Shown: in pieces, positions 54,301 to 60,945 of the stretch | Numbering within the stretch: position 1 is the first letter of the stretch | Layout: every line of letters starts with the position of its first letter | Origin: Haemaphysalis longicornis | Taxonomy: Eukaryota > Arthropoda > Arachnida > Ixodida > Ixodidae | NCBI GenBank assembly: GCA_013339765.2 | Contig: CM023448.1 | Location: 112,724,008 to 112,788,007, forward strand | Length of the DNA stretch: 64,000 nt | Direction of reading: 5' to 3' | Translations under genes and position numbers: made by a program | Notes under the pieces: generated by a model | What the model saw: only the letters and a program-made list of their open reading frames with translations | The model's database searches: none | Told to the model about the DNA's origin: nothing

Positions 54301-54454
54301 AACACCGCCTAGTACCAGTTACGTTGCCTCAAATATGCCTGTTTTCATTTTCTCGCCAATGTTGACAAGTATGCTGTATGGCACCAGATTTTAGTAGTTT
54401 GGAAAGGTTCTGACTATATAAACTTCTCGTTTCAGGATTCTTTTAACTAGATGA
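30180..54454 (+). CDS. Gene A: nine-exon gene for an unrecognised acidic 433-residue protein
   Basis: Spliced model: 30,180-30,329; 33,158-33,213; 35,108-35,226; 37,611-37,835; 38,631-38,891; 48,918-49,242; 49,889-49,922; 52,476-52,588; 54,436-54,454. Every intron is GT-AG, phases agree at all eight junctions (0,2,1,1,1,2,0,2), and the sum is 1302 nt. The product starts MATWIEDDWHNQ and is acidic and probably disordered through exons 3-5 (DDSILDGDLDKD, ETIEEEPELE). It is Pro/Ser-rich in exons 5-6, has a likely helical segment in late exon 6 (GQVASQFLEKIGQLRGA; AEDLMSIEGAQKQLDKCKKE), an acidic patch DSDEEES and a basic end IRRRMDIWKRREHRAIRKG. No signal peptide or membrane span is seen, so it is presumably cytoplasmic or nuclear. 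I do not recognise the family. Introns, notably 38.9-48.9 kb, are packed with transposons. Confidence 0.82.
30733..31072. mobile_element. Inverted-repeat-bounded unit carrying a tRNA-like head
   Basis: About 40-bp arms, 30,735-30,775 (CCAAACGCTTCGCTG) and 31,032-31,072 (CAGCGAAGCGTTTG), are inverted with a few mismatches. Between them, 30,816-30,886 has an A-box-like TGGCCTCGAGGTAGAG and B box GGGTTCGAGCCCC. No transposase is present. Either a MITE that captured a tRNA-like sequence, or two flanking SINE parts. Confidence 0.55.
31073..31904. other. Gene A intron, unassigned
   Basis: No exon-like segment found. Near 31,685-31,710 lies GGGAATTTCTGCGGACGCC, inverse of the terminus seen at 25,311, so a decayed DNA element probably ends here. 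Confidence 0.35.
31905..32390 (-). repeat. Dispersed ~490-bp repeat (R490), copy 1
   Basis: Starts GTAGCGTAAGCTACACTGGC and ends GGCATAGCCGAGCTAAGCCA. It is nearly identical over its whole length to 33,876-34,852 (minus an insertion) and shares both ends with 37,039-37,305. It has a long minus-strand open frame that exists only because the repeat is GC-rich; not a gene. The strand is arbitrary: on the minus strand the first 60 nt weakly suggest A and B boxes. Confidence 0.85.
32391..33157. other. Gene A intron, unassigned
   Basis: AT-richer intronic sequence with no recognised element. The acceptor tract TTTATTTCCTTATAATTTAC of exon 2 is at its right end. Confidence 0.5.
33158..33213 (+). 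CDS. Gene A coding exon 2 (56 nt)
   Basis: Strong acceptor ATTTACTCTACAG|AAG and near-consensus donor TTGGA|GTAAGT. It reads KRIGPYVELTSEKSGLSL plus two bases of a codon completed by exon 3 (GA+T, Asp). Its 3n+2 length is exactly what is needed to join exon 1 (phase 0) to exon 3 (phase 2), the main argument for it. Confidence 0.8.
33876..34852 (-). repeat. R490 repeat, copy 2, interrupted
   Basis: Matches copy 1 closely up to CACGCTATGTA and again from TATCCTGGCATAGCCG. A foldback element occupies the gap (34,322-34,820). Confidence 0.85.
34322..34820. mobile_element. Foldback MITE with ~200-bp arms, TA-flanked
   Basis: Left arm from CAGAGCGGGTTAAAAGAAAT (34,324) and right arm ending ATTTCTTTTAATCCCCCCTA (34,801-34,820) are inverted copies over about 200 bp each, leaving a short centre. 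TA at both borders and the continuous R490 sequence around it show a precise insertion. Tc1/mariner-type MITE by target preference; no coding capacity. Confidence 0.88.
35108..35226 (+). CDS. Gene A coding exon 3
   Basis: Acceptor GTCTCTTTGCAG; donor CTCTGG|GTGCGT. Enters in phase 2 and leaves in phase 1. Encodes an acidic segment beginning DDSILDGDLDKDFPPGDSG and ending KTINADPL. The other two frames meet stops. Confidence 0.85.
35227..35902. other. Gene A intron, unassigned
   Basis: No element or exon recognised before the SINE. Confidence 0.5.
35916..36157 (-). mobile_element. tRNA-headed SINE, copy 5
   Basis: Inverse full-length copy with (TTGA)n tail at 35,914-35,930 and clear B box inverse GGAATCGAACCC near 36,092. 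Exact 13-bp target-site duplication AAATCGTGATCAA at 35,903-35,915 and 36,158-36,170. Confidence 0.95.
36293..36349. repeat. Long hairpin (~26-bp arms)
   Basis: CAGAACATGCC...TACCATTGCTGCT pairs with AGCAGCAATGGTA...GGCAGCATGTTCTG around a 2-nt loop, with a few unpaired bases. It lies 27 bp left of a TA-flanked MITE. Confidence 0.88.
36376..36598. mobile_element. 219-bp MITE, TA-flanked
   Basis: Termini TACAGTCATGGAGAATGA and the inverse TCATTTGTCCATGACTGTA; imperfect ~30-bp inverted repeats flanked by TA. No coding sequence. Terminal CAGTC is shared with the elements at 39,900 and 45,750. Confidence 0.82.
36599..36935. other. Gene A intron, unassigned
   Basis: A small hairpin TGCGTCTGGCACGCC...CAGACGCA occurs near 36,655-36,690; otherwise nothing recognised. 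Confidence 0.4.
37039..37305 (-). repeat. R490 repeat, copy 3, core replaced by minisatellite
   Basis: The first ~75 bp and last ~60 bp match R490 copies 1 and 2. The middle ~350 bp is absent and replaced by a TTGGA-based tandem array. Confidence 0.82.
37119..37232. repeat. (TTGGATTGGA)n minisatellite
   Basis: Irregular repeats of TTGGATTGGA/TTTGGATCGA over ~110 bp, ending with a strand switch GGATTGGAATCCAATCCAAT that makes the last units palindromic. Confidence 0.92.
37611..37835 (+). CDS. Gene A coding exon 4
   Basis: Acceptor TTTCTTTCGTCCTGCAG, donor CAAACG|GTACAT; 225 nt, phase 1 to 1. Encodes DLSLSDEVLLNSPLLRKPL and a very acidic middle (ETIEEEPELEAQMELE). Two long antisense open frames over it are shadows of its GC-rich codons. 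Confidence 0.88.
37836..38630. other. Gene A intron 4
   Basis: No transposon or RNA recognised; pyrimidine-rich just after the donor. Confidence 0.5.
38631..38891 (+). CDS. Gene A coding exon 5
   Basis: Acceptor CTGCCACTTCTCGCAG, donor CGCCG|GTACGT; 261 nt, phase 1 to 1. Encodes a Pro/Ser-rich, probably disordered segment (PPRPESSLLSLKDEEPARVA; SPPRPKSPYQARNRP). Confidence 0.88.
38892..39899. other. Gene A intron 5, left part
   Basis: Contains a G-run at 39,280-39,296. No element recognised. Confidence 0.5.
40281..41945. mobile_element. TTAA element, copy A (~1.66 kb)
   Basis: Perfect 16-bp terminal inverted repeat AGGGACACTGAAGTGA at 40,285 and its inverse ending at 41,941, flanked by TTAA at 40,281-40,284 and 41,942-41,945. 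The interior has no transposase frame. A TTAA target fits piggyBac- or Kolobok-type elements; which one cannot be decided. A tRNA-like sequence lies inside. Confidence 0.88.
41035..41118 (-). repeat. tRNA-like sequence in TTAA element copy A
   Basis: The minus strand reads CCGTGGCTTAGTTATCTGAG (A-box region) and GAGTTCAAATCCCCGCGGG (B-box region) at tRNA spacing. The acceptor stem is incomplete; treated as a tRNA relic. Confidence 0.55.
42641..42718 (-). repeat. tRNA-like sequence in TTAA element copy B
   Basis: The minus strand reads TGGCCGAGTGGTCTAAGGCA then CAGGTTCGAATCCCC. This is Leu/Ser-type tRNA style with intact internal promoter boxes. It is homologous in position to the copy A relic. 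A functional tRNA is unlikely because the anticodon stem is not paired. Confidence 0.6.
42721..42784 (-). mobile_element. 64-bp retro-insert with poly(A), exact 12-bp TSD
   Basis: T21-22 at the left and a short non-repeat tag to 42,784, bounded by CGGCCACAAGCT at 42,709-42,720 and 42,785-42,796. A severely 5'-truncated retrocopy on the minus strand; absent from copy A. Confidence 0.85.
43653..44469. other. Gene A intron 5, unassigned
   Basis: No clear element; 43,840-43,880 has a short (ACG/ATG)n tract. The 3' end of the LINE to the right may extend here. Confidence 0.4.
44470..45180 (-). pseudogene. LINE RT C-terminal fragment (CR1-like)
   Basis: The minus strand carries VDIARNIAAIKCVQNR near 45,085, LPFKVKLLLYNSLFLSNFNK near 44,900, VWSTTSATNINRLFCYKKL near 44,815-44,760, then a worn RYRLACTY and SLQIK-like end. 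These are post-YADD thumb features of a CR1-type RT. Frameshifted, without a catalytic core. Confidence 0.65.
45181..45749. other. Gene A intron 5, unassigned
   Basis: No gene or repeat recognised. Confidence 0.5.
45750..46486. mobile_element. 733-bp foldback MITE, TA-flanked
   Basis: Termini TACAGTCGACAAAAGGCT (45,750) and its inverse AGCCTTTTGCCGACTGTA (46,469-46,486) have one mismatch. Inner arms 45,782-45,925 and 46,238-46,385 are inverted over ~145 bp (TCGCTGTGCCCGTCGCCTT; CTGCCGGGCCGGGAAACAAA). No coding potential. Confidence 0.88.
46487..46899. other. Gene A intron 5, unassigned
   Basis: GC-balanced sequence; a short palindrome TATGGTGGCCACCATA at 46,749-46,764. Confidence 0.5.
46900..47125 (-). 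mobile_element. Two tRNA-like SINE heads in tandem
   Basis: The minus strand carries a unit at 47,125-47,050 with TGGCTCAGTCGGACAGACG and GGGATCGATTCCGACC, and a second at 46,985-46,904 with TGGCCCAGTGTTAATACGG and GGGTTCCATTCCC. Both have GCCGGTTTC in the middle, indicating one family. Bodies are short; no clear target duplications. Confidence 0.55.
47130..48917. other. Gene A intron 5, right part, unassigned
   Basis: Several open frames of 60-120 codons on both strands but no recognised family or splice-consistent exon. The exon 6 acceptor is at the right end. Confidence 0.45.
48918..49242 (+). CDS. Gene A coding exon 6
   Basis: Acceptor CCCGCCCCTCGCAG, donor GAGGCC|GTGAGT; 325 nt, phase 1 to 2. 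The first half is Ala/Pro/Ser/Arg-rich; the second half, from VTKGQVASQFLEKIGQL to FGELFTKR, is lysine/glutamate-rich and likely helical, the most domain-like part of the protein. A minus-strand open frame over it is a shadow. Confidence 0.88.
49243..49888. other. Gene A intron 6 with hairpin
   Basis: Perfect 15-bp hairpin CCAGCGATGTGGCAA (49,665-49,679) with its inverse at 49,687-49,701; a T-rich acceptor region at 49,859-49,888. Nothing else. Confidence 0.6.
49889..49922 (+). CDS. Gene A coding exon 7 (34-nt microexon)
   Basis: Acceptor CCCTTTTCTTACAG|GG and donor TTAACG|GTAAGT, both strong. Completes a Pro codon from exon 6 and encodes VNTLQGPSKLT, leaving phase 0. Too short for ordinary ORF detection. 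Confidence 0.78.
49923..51327. other. Gene A intron 7, left part, unassigned
   Basis: No recognised gene; 50,015-50,290 has several GGCGGAAGTGAAAT-like motifs that may be a decayed repeat pair. Confidence 0.4.
51330..52129 (-). pseudogene. THAP-domain transposon fragment, partly tandem-duplicated
   Basis: The minus strand from ATG 52,075 reads MPTTCAAFRCNS, then GNGVGFYRFP and RDRLRRL. This is the start of a THAP zinc finger (C2CH), a DNA-binding domain found in P-element-like transposases and cellular regulators. The later Cys/His and core Trp-Pro-containing parts are not in frame. The frame ends within ~65 codons. A block starting AGTTCCACATGCGAGAAAG occurs at 51,331 and again at 51,821, and the sequences that follow both copies align, including a worn second THAP piece. 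Likely P-type transposon debris. Confidence 0.65.
51350..51593. mobile_element. 244-bp MITE with 52-bp arms
   Basis: Arms 51,350-51,401 and 51,542-51,593 (CTACATGCAGCACTGTGGAG) are inverted with three mismatches. It lies between GAGAAAG and GGTGTTAGTGTGG. The duplicate block at 51,839 has GAGAAAG joined directly to GGGATGATAGTGT, so that block is the unoccupied version of the site. Confidence 0.88.
52476..52588 (+). CDS. Gene A coding exon 8
   Basis: Acceptor TTACTTTTGGCACAG; donor GGCCT|GTAAGT. Encodes AEADSDEEESALDFDHLPIR then RRMDIWKRREHRAIRKG. If not spliced, the frame stops at the TAA inside the donor, so an unspliced transcript would end at the same Leu. Confidence 0.85.
52790..53026 (+). 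mobile_element. tRNA-headed SINE, copy 6
   Basis: Best-preserved pol III boxes: A box TGGCTCAGTGG (52,797-52,807) and B box GGTTCGATTCC (52,842-52,852). Tail (ATCA)n. A 14-bp imperfect target duplication GAAGTGCCAACCAC (52,772-52,785) / GAAGTGACGACCAC (53,027-53,040), two mismatches. Confidence 0.93.
53100..53901. mobile_element. pogo/Tigger-like DNA element remnant
   Basis: Left end ACAGCTAAACCTGGATATAA and right end inverse CACAGTTAAACCTGGTTGTA are imperfect inverted repeats with further TTCGTTACAT motifs inside both ends. TA is present at the left border; the right border is mutated (TGGTA). No transposase frame. Assignment rests on the CAGTTAAACC-type terminus. Confidence 0.6.
53902..54435. 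other. Gene A intron 8, right part
   Basis: No element recognised. A branch-point-like TTCTGAC (54,408-54,414) and pyrimidine stretch CTTCTCGTTTCAG precede exon 9. Confidence 0.5.
54436..54454 (+). CDS. Gene A terminal coding exon 9 (19 nt) and stop
   Basis: Acceptor CTTCTCGTTTCAG; completes the Leu codon and adds ILLTR then TGA. Only 19 nt are coding, so chance is possible. The phase fits, the total is an exact multiple of three, and a polyadenylation signal follows at the expected distance. Confidence 0.6.
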
Positions 54455-54607
54455 ATACGATAGACAGCACGCCTGCGCCGCGGAAACAGGCGCGCGGGGC
54501 CGCCGAAGAGAGGGAACCTTCCCTTCTCGCCTCGTCGGCGGGCTGCGAGGAATCGGGAATGCGCCGGGACTACCGACACGGACCAAGATATTCGAGTTCA
54601 ATAGCCC

Positions 54608-54613
54608 AATAAA
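54608..54613 (+). terminator. Polyadenylation signal of gene A
   Basis: AATAAA, 154 nt after the TGA, followed by a T-rich element (GTCTTTTAATT). This gives a 3' UTR of about 175 nt. Confidence 0.6.
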
Positions 54614-54635
54614 GACTATCGTCTTTTAATTAAAA

Positions 54636-56614
54636 ACGGAGGACACGATGAGGATGGGAAAAATGGGTATGCTGAGCGGGGTTTGCGAGATATGGGGCGT
54701 TCACATGGTTGCGTTTGGACGGGTACACATGACCGTTGACGGTAGCGTAGTTCGGCGGCGGGTTCGACCCAATGACTCGGCCTGCAGTTCTGCCTCGGCA
54801 AACGATGGGCCAGGAGAGTGTGCACTGCACCTTGGTCAAACCAAAAGCGGTCGCAGACACGGCTTGTACTTCCAAAAAAGCTCTTCGCAAACTATTTCTG
54901 AGGTTGGTTGCAGCCCTGAGCCCCGGCCTTTGCTTTCTGTCGACAATAACGACGTTTAGCTTCGGCCTCGCGTTGATGTATGCTTGGCCGCGGATCGCGT
55001 TGTCGTAGATATGCGTTGCCTCGCCTTTCGCGCGTTGCACCGCCTTTGCCTCCTGCGCTGTCTGTCCCATCACCGAAGCGTGACGTTACGCCTAACGTCG
55101 GGGCCACCACTCGACACCAATGACGCTCTTGCTACGGGGCGACATGGCACGTCGCAAGCGATAGGGACGGGCGCGTGTCCGCAATCGTAGCCAGTGGCCA
55201 TTCTCGCCGGGCGGCGTTTTTTCGCTGCGTGGGCCAACCATGGTTTCGCATGATTTCGCGTTGTTGCTGCGCTGCCTGTTGTCACGCCTGCAGTCCTACG
55301 AGTGGCTTCGAAATTCCCACTGTACTCGAAAGGCACGCAGTGTCTCCTCCCTGTACATTGCGAACCACAGGCCGTCGTGCCATGGATGCAGCTGCGCCGG
55401 TTGACCAGCCTTGGCGCTACTGCAGCGTTGCCCCCAAATGCGTCTCTCTCTACACTAGGTACGCAGTAACAAATAGGGCAGTTATGCTTGGCGTGTCATA
55501 TTTCTCACTGTTGACTATAGAGGTTAGCAAAAGAGCCATTGCGTGTGTTAAGGAGAAGCCGGTTACGTAAGAGCGGGCCTCGTTATATGAAGCACGCGTT
55601 ACGCAATCAGAGTTGGTACGCTTTGGGCGTTACTGAACGCTCTCGCTATGAAAGTACGGTCTAAAATAAGATCCTTCACCATCGCTCCAACGGCGCCATC
55701 AGCCCCAGCCTTGCAGTCCCCCTCCGTAATCACTCCGTTTCGTAACGGTGACCCGCTGAAAACCATTCGTAACCCACGCTCTCTCGCAAGACAGGCATCA
55801 ATAGGCGCTCTTTCTTCTCGTTCCAGGATCGTCATCCCCAAGATGAGCAAGCAGGGCCGCTTCCCCATCTCCGCCGCTGGACTTTAACTGCTGTCGCCGA
55901 GAAACGATTCTTGTTCTCAAATTTCGACTTTTATTTTTTAAAATAAACGGCGACTCGTCTTCTGCACCCCCAAGTGCGCCCTCTTGCATTGCGCCGGAAC
56001 AGATCACTTCGGGAAGAGCAGTGCTCGATCGGTGCTTCTCTCCTTTTGTAAGCCTGGCTCCATGTTGTGCCGTAACGGCGCTTAATCGTCCCTGAGATGT
56101 GTAAAAGTGGGCCCGTGTGTTGTCGGCCTGATAAGAGATATGGCGCCCGTACAATTACCGGGGTGCCTCAACTGGCCCTTTTACAACTTTCTCCACCTTT
56201 GTTGCAAGTCCACGTTCTTTTCAGCTGGTTCTCAGCTGATTCTCAAACAATTCTTATTGCAACAAACAAGTCTACCAAACATACTCGTGCACTACAGCGC
56301 TGCGTCCTGCATCTATGCAGACGGATACATATATGCGCGCAGCAGTGGTGGTGCCTCCCACACGGTGTATTTTTGCTGCAGAGTACCCCCCAAGCAAGAT
56401 GCATGCACAGGCCGCGTGGATATAAAAAGCCACACCTACGGCGTCGTCGTTGGCGCAAAAAATCCACGTTTTGCCTAATAGCGATTACTGTAGTTGCGCC
56501 GAATCCTCAAACGTAGCAATCGGATGTCCGCTGGGAATGTTAGGTGTCCGGTATGACATCAGCGAGGAAGAAAACGCCAAAATGCGTGTGCTTCCATTCG
56601 GTGTCATGTAGAAC
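54636..56614. other. Intergenic stretch, unassigned
   Basis: Holds a minus-strand open frame of 147 codons (55,073-54,630) and plus-strand frames of 100-140 codons, none of a known family. 56,230-56,300 has a TTGCAACAAACAAG motif; AT-rich islands elsewhere. No transposon ends recognised. Confidence 0.4.
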
Positions 56615-56893
56615 TTGTTCCTACGGGCTTTCGATGTGCGAACTCGGCCAGTCATTGCAGAAGTGCAAAACCTGACCTCCTCCCCTTTCTGTGGTCGTGC
56701 CTCACCATGTGTCCTACGAGAATACGACACGACGGACCTCTGCGTAGACTATGCGTCCTCCTGCACTGATTGGACACAAGGATACCATCACAATTTCTAC
56801 ACCCTTATTTGTGGCCTGCGGCAAAATAAATGCTTAAAAACCGCAAACCTCGTAGGTGTGGCTAAGAAACGGCTAAAGTTGAAAGACTGACAT
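56615..56893 (+). CDS. Possible cysteine-rich terminal exon
   Basis: Open frame that may begin at a splice acceptor at 56,658 (CCAGTCATTGCAG) and ends at TGA 56,888-56,890. It contains six cysteines spaced C-x5-C-x10-C-x6-C-x15-C-x6-C and a basic end KKRLKLKD. AATAAA follows near 56,921-56,926. Small secreted cysteine-rich proteins are typical of tick glands, but no signal-peptide exon was found and the pattern matches no family I can name. It could be a chance frame. Confidence 0.3.
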
Positions 56894-57149
56894 GTCAGAG
56901 GAATTATTACCTCAGTTTAAAAATAAAGCAATCCCCTTCCTGGTGAACCGTGTGTGACTCTGCAGTTTCCTGCTTTTAAATTTTTACTTAAAATAATTTG
57001 ATAGCATGTGCCCTCATTTGTTATACTGTCACATTTTTAACGGCCTGTAAATAGCGAAAATCTGCTGACCCATCGCCTCCACAAATTGCCTCAAGTCCGT
57101 GGTGGCCAGAATAATCCGCGGATTTTGGGATCTTCCCGCAATTCCGTAG

Positions 57150-57514
57150 GGCAACCACAAACGCCGGAGCTCTGCGCGCGCGCCGCCTTGCGCGCCTTGC
57201 GGTAGCAGGATCCTCATTTCATTCACCGCACGGGGTCCGGGCCACGCGCTGCAGGAGCTTAGTGCACCGAAAAGAGAAGGAAGACGGGCTTTGAAAGGAG
57301 CGCCGGGGCCGCCCACACAAGCCCCTGCTTCAAAGATGGCGCGTGCAGGCGGCCGATCGTTGCGCGTGACGTAAGACGCGGCGGCGCTCGACGTCACGCG
57401 TGACGCGTCCGTCGCTGCCGTAGAAACGGAGTCCGGCGGAGGGTCCGGGGGAAGCGCCGCTGGCAGGATAGCGCAGGGAAGACGGGCGCAGTGTCGGTCG
57501 CCGCTGCTGCGCGC
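57150..57514 (+). promoter_or_regulatory. GC-rich promoter region of gene B
   Basis: CpG-dense sequence immediately before the gene B start, with CRE-like TGACGTAA (57,367-57,374) and a CGACGTCACG motif (57,389-57,398). No TATA box. The 325-codon antisense frame over this region is a composition artefact. Confidence 0.5.
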
Positions 57515-57821
57515 ATGGCTGGCCTCCGAGAAGCGAGCCAGCAGCGCCGGCGCTGGCCGGCGCCGCGGTTTCCCGGCCCGCTGCTTGTAGCGGTTCTCGC
57601 TTTCGCCCTGGGCTCGCCCGCCGAGAGCCTGCTGCAGGAGCGGCCCAAACACGTCTTCGAGTTCAAGCACCACGACAACGCCGAACTGGCCGACGAGCTC
57701 CGCCGAGTGTCCGAGGCCTGTCCAGACGTCACCAACCTCTACGAACTGGGCCACCGCAGCGTGCTGGGACAGCCGCTGTGGGTGCTCGAGATGACGGACA
57801 GACCGGGCGTCCACGAAGAGC
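57515..57821 (+). CDS. Gene B exon 1: M14 metallocarboxypeptidase N-terminus
   Basis: ATG 57,515 (GCGCGCATGG). An Arg/Gln-rich lead is followed by a hydrophobic signal segment (PGPLLVAVLAFALGSPAES, residues ~21-39), then the start of a carboxypeptidase E/D/M/N-type domain: FEFKHHDNAELADELRRVS, then LYELGHRSVLGQPLWVLEM and TDRPGVHEE. In this family the next residues carry the zinc ligands (HxxE), which must lie in the next exon, outside the window. The product would be a secreted or membrane-bound exopeptidase removing C-terminal basic residues. Donor GAGC|GTGAGT at 57,821 leaves phase 1. The exact paralogue cannot be told from 102 residues. Confidence 0.85.
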
Positions 57822-59040
57822 GTGAGTGTCACGTTTCCTCCCGTTCGCTTCGCGCGGCGTCGGTCTCTCTCTCCATCTGGTGGAGAGGCTGACACCTCGC
57901 ATGGCACCGAATACCGAACGGGTGTTGAGTGACATGCTGTTTGAGCGTCAGGTGCGATACAGATGCCCTCTGTCGGCTGGCTATGGCAGTTTGCGGGCGA
58001 GTCCAATTAGTACCACGACAATCAGAGGCGTACTTGAGGTGCTCTCGCGTCTGGAAGCAAGTAACCCACAGGGTGGACGACAGCGCTGAAGTCGGCCGCC
58101 GACCCTTCGCTTTGAGATATTACACCACCACTACAGGCCCGTCGCGAAAGCGTATGCCGCGATAAATGCACCTTGAGTACGCTCTCGGCGACACTCCTAA
58201 CTTTTTAGAAGCAAAACACACACCATTGTTTTAGTTTAATGTAGTTTATTTCGCGAAGTTTGTTTTATTTGATGGCAGCCTTTTTCTTCTCTTAGCAATA
58301 ACGAAAAACCCCACAAAGCCCGCTTCAAACTCGCAAATTGTGGGCTTCACTGCGTGGCATATGTTACGAGGCGAAATTGGTGCTGTATAGTGGGAAGCCT
58401 TTTTGCGTTTTTTTTTTCCCTTTTTTGCTCAGTCATTCCTGTCAAAGAAGCGCCGGCAATAGCGATCCAGTAGAGAAAATTAGCCTAGGGGAAAAGAGCC
58501 AGTCGGGATCAGTAAAAATTCCTTCTGCGAGCCATTATCGCAGTCATTCAGATGCTTAACATGCTAAAGGAGGGTATTTTTTTAAAACCAATCTTGTCAT
58601 GTGTACTCGTTGATCGGTTTACTTTAGAATGTCGAGAGAATTGGTGATTTATTATGGTCCTGCGCGCAGCAGGTGGATGGAAACGTGAGTGGTGCCTGTC
58701 ATGCTTCGGTCCTCCGGCCGTTGTACGTCATTCGTGACGCAAACGTTGCGTAACGTTGCTCTTGTTCCCGAAATTGAGGTGCTTTCGTATTCGCGCATTA
58801 GTATAAACAGCGAGGAGGAAAAAGAGCGCAAATAGTAGGGAGAGATTTGTCCCAAATGCATGTCAAAGCAACGCAATGGATTGTTTGTGCTTAGAGCGTA
58901 CATCGTAGACAAGGTATGCGCCGGAGTATTGGCACCATCGTCGAATAGGCTTTGCCATAGGAGTGCAGGAACCTCGTTTACTACTGGGACCTCACGAAGG
59001 ACCTCATTCGCTGAACTCGGGACGTTGGAAGTAATTGCGA
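57822..59040. other. Gene B intron 1, first part
   Basis: No exon with carboxypeptidase features found. A G-run at 59,052-59,066 marks the right end. Nothing else recognised. Confidence 0.5.
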
Positions 59041-60430
59041 GATAAAGTGGAGGGGGGGGGGGGGGGATTAAAAATGTGTCAAGATTGAAAACAAAACGTC
59101 CTTTGGAAAGAAGGGGCGATGCCCCGCGTTCTGATGTCCGTTGCTTAATATTGTTTTGCTTTTAGCGACGTCTGACCTGCTCTTTGTTTGACGCGCTTTA
59201 GATTTGCGATGTAATCGAGAGAGATAGCCGAATATGTATTGCATGCGTGTGACTGTACACGAGGCTGAAATTAAACTTCATTCAGACAGGGACGAGCTGC
59301 GTTGCAGAGGCCTTTGCCAAAAAAAAAAAAAAAAAAAGTGAAGGATGGCATGCTTGTCACTAAAATTGCACCGCAGGTGTTACCAATGTCGTACTCCATG
59401 ATCTTGGTGTTTTCCGCAGCCCTCGCGTCAGTGTGTGTCGTGTGCTGGCGCGCGATGCACTCGAGCCCGGATCAATGATCCGCGCTCGCCATATGCGCTG
59501 CAGTGCGGACACGACACGGCGATGGCGAGAGGGTCAAGTGCGCTTATCCGGAGCATACAAACAGGCTTAGTCTAAGTGGCTTCCGCGAGAACGAACGCTT
59601 GGTATCACTGACGTACGCAGGATTTCGTTTCGAGGGTAGAAACCCGAAAGAGGGAGAGAGAGAGAACACGAAAGAAGCAGATAAAAAACAGCAACAACAA
59701 AAGGAATCAATATGAAGGTCATGTAAAGTATGACGGCGGCACCCCGAATTTTATTTTTAATGATTACCAATGGTTACCAATTTTCAATGGTGAGCGAGCC
59801 TTTGTTTCGGATATATCTTTTGCTTTTCAAGAGTGTCGAAAATGGCAGCAGAAATCGAATCCGCCTAAGCTTGATGCATATCTTGCGAAAGAAAAATATT
59901 TATCCGTACAGTGGTTATTTGATGACATCCAGAGATAGCAGGCTCATTCCTCCCGTTCCCCGACACCGCTGCGTACCCCAGTGCATGCTTGGTTATAATC
60001 CCGAAACTGGAATGGTTCACATTGTTCTCGTCTCCTAAAGATTCAAAGAAAAGGGTCACATTGCGTTTACGCAATTTCAGAACCGCCCACGCAGTTGTAT
60101 ATATCGATTCCGCTCCCCTTTGTAAACACACGGGAAGTCACTGGGCACCCTTGTTTCGCACAACCGTTTTTATAATCGCACGGACGCGTGCACAAAGTAT
60201 CTTCCAGCCTTCGTACGATTTTGTGGACAATGCGGATGAAAAATGGTCAGCACATCTTTGAGGCTCGCGCGCCTTTAAAATGGGCACATTTGGCAGCCCA
60301 GCTAAACTGGCCATCATTAAATTGCAGGATCACAATTCAATGGGCCAACTTATGAGGCAGTGGTGGTCGCCCCGCTCTCCAGTGACAGCATTTCTCTTCT
60401 CCTCTCGAGGGGAGGGCGCGTTCACTCATC
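59041..60430. other. Gene B intron 1, simple runs
   Basis: G15 near 59,052 and A19 at 59,320-59,338; GAGAGAGAGA near 59,653. No gene or transposon recognised. Confidence 0.5.
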
Positions 60431-60544
60431 TTCACTGCGCTAATCACTAACTTGGCGAACGGACTGAGGAGTAACGTTTGTTCCGTCAACATCGATGACG
60501 GTCACGAAACATTTACGTGTGTTCAACCAATGTTCCCCGCGCTG

Positions 60545-60945
60545 GTGAATCGGCCATGAACTCTTTCTGACTAGCCATTCTGAACTTGTGATGGCAGCTG
60601 TCATCGTCATTGCACCTCTCCCCCTCCTCCCGTGAGTGGGTATGTCCCGATTGAGGAGCTTGCGCTGTGGCTGCGGTCGCTTCACCTGCTCGCTGGGGAA
60701 ATCAGTAGTAGTAGAGAACTTTATCGTGCATTGCCCTCCTGGAAGGTGGATTATGTCGTGACCATCATCGATTTGGCAGAAAAAAAGCTTACTTCTCCTC
60801 ATACGCACTTTACATTAGTGAGGAGCAGGTTAATTGGACCATGAACTCCTTCTGAAGAGTCATTCGGAACTGTAATATCCCTCACGTATTCCCATCAACT
60901 GTACACATCTTCAAATTCTGATGCGACTAGTCATCGTCGTTGACC
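60545..60945. repeat. Diverged direct repeat in gene B intron
   Basis: Segment 60,546-60,620 (GGCCATGAACTCTTTCTGAC, then GTCATCGTC) recurs in worn form at 60,832-60,940 (GGACCATGAACTCCTTCTGA, then GTCATCGTC). Spacing about 285 bp. Confidence 0.5.

Noticed and set aside
54630..55073. 147-codon minus-strand frame next to the gene A 3' end
   Set aside because: No known domain and no supporting signals; kept only as a note within the unassigned stretch.
57029..58006. 325-codon minus-strand open frame
   Set aside because: Lies antisense to gene B exon 1 and its GC-rich promoter; no family resemblance. The lack of stops follows from GC content.
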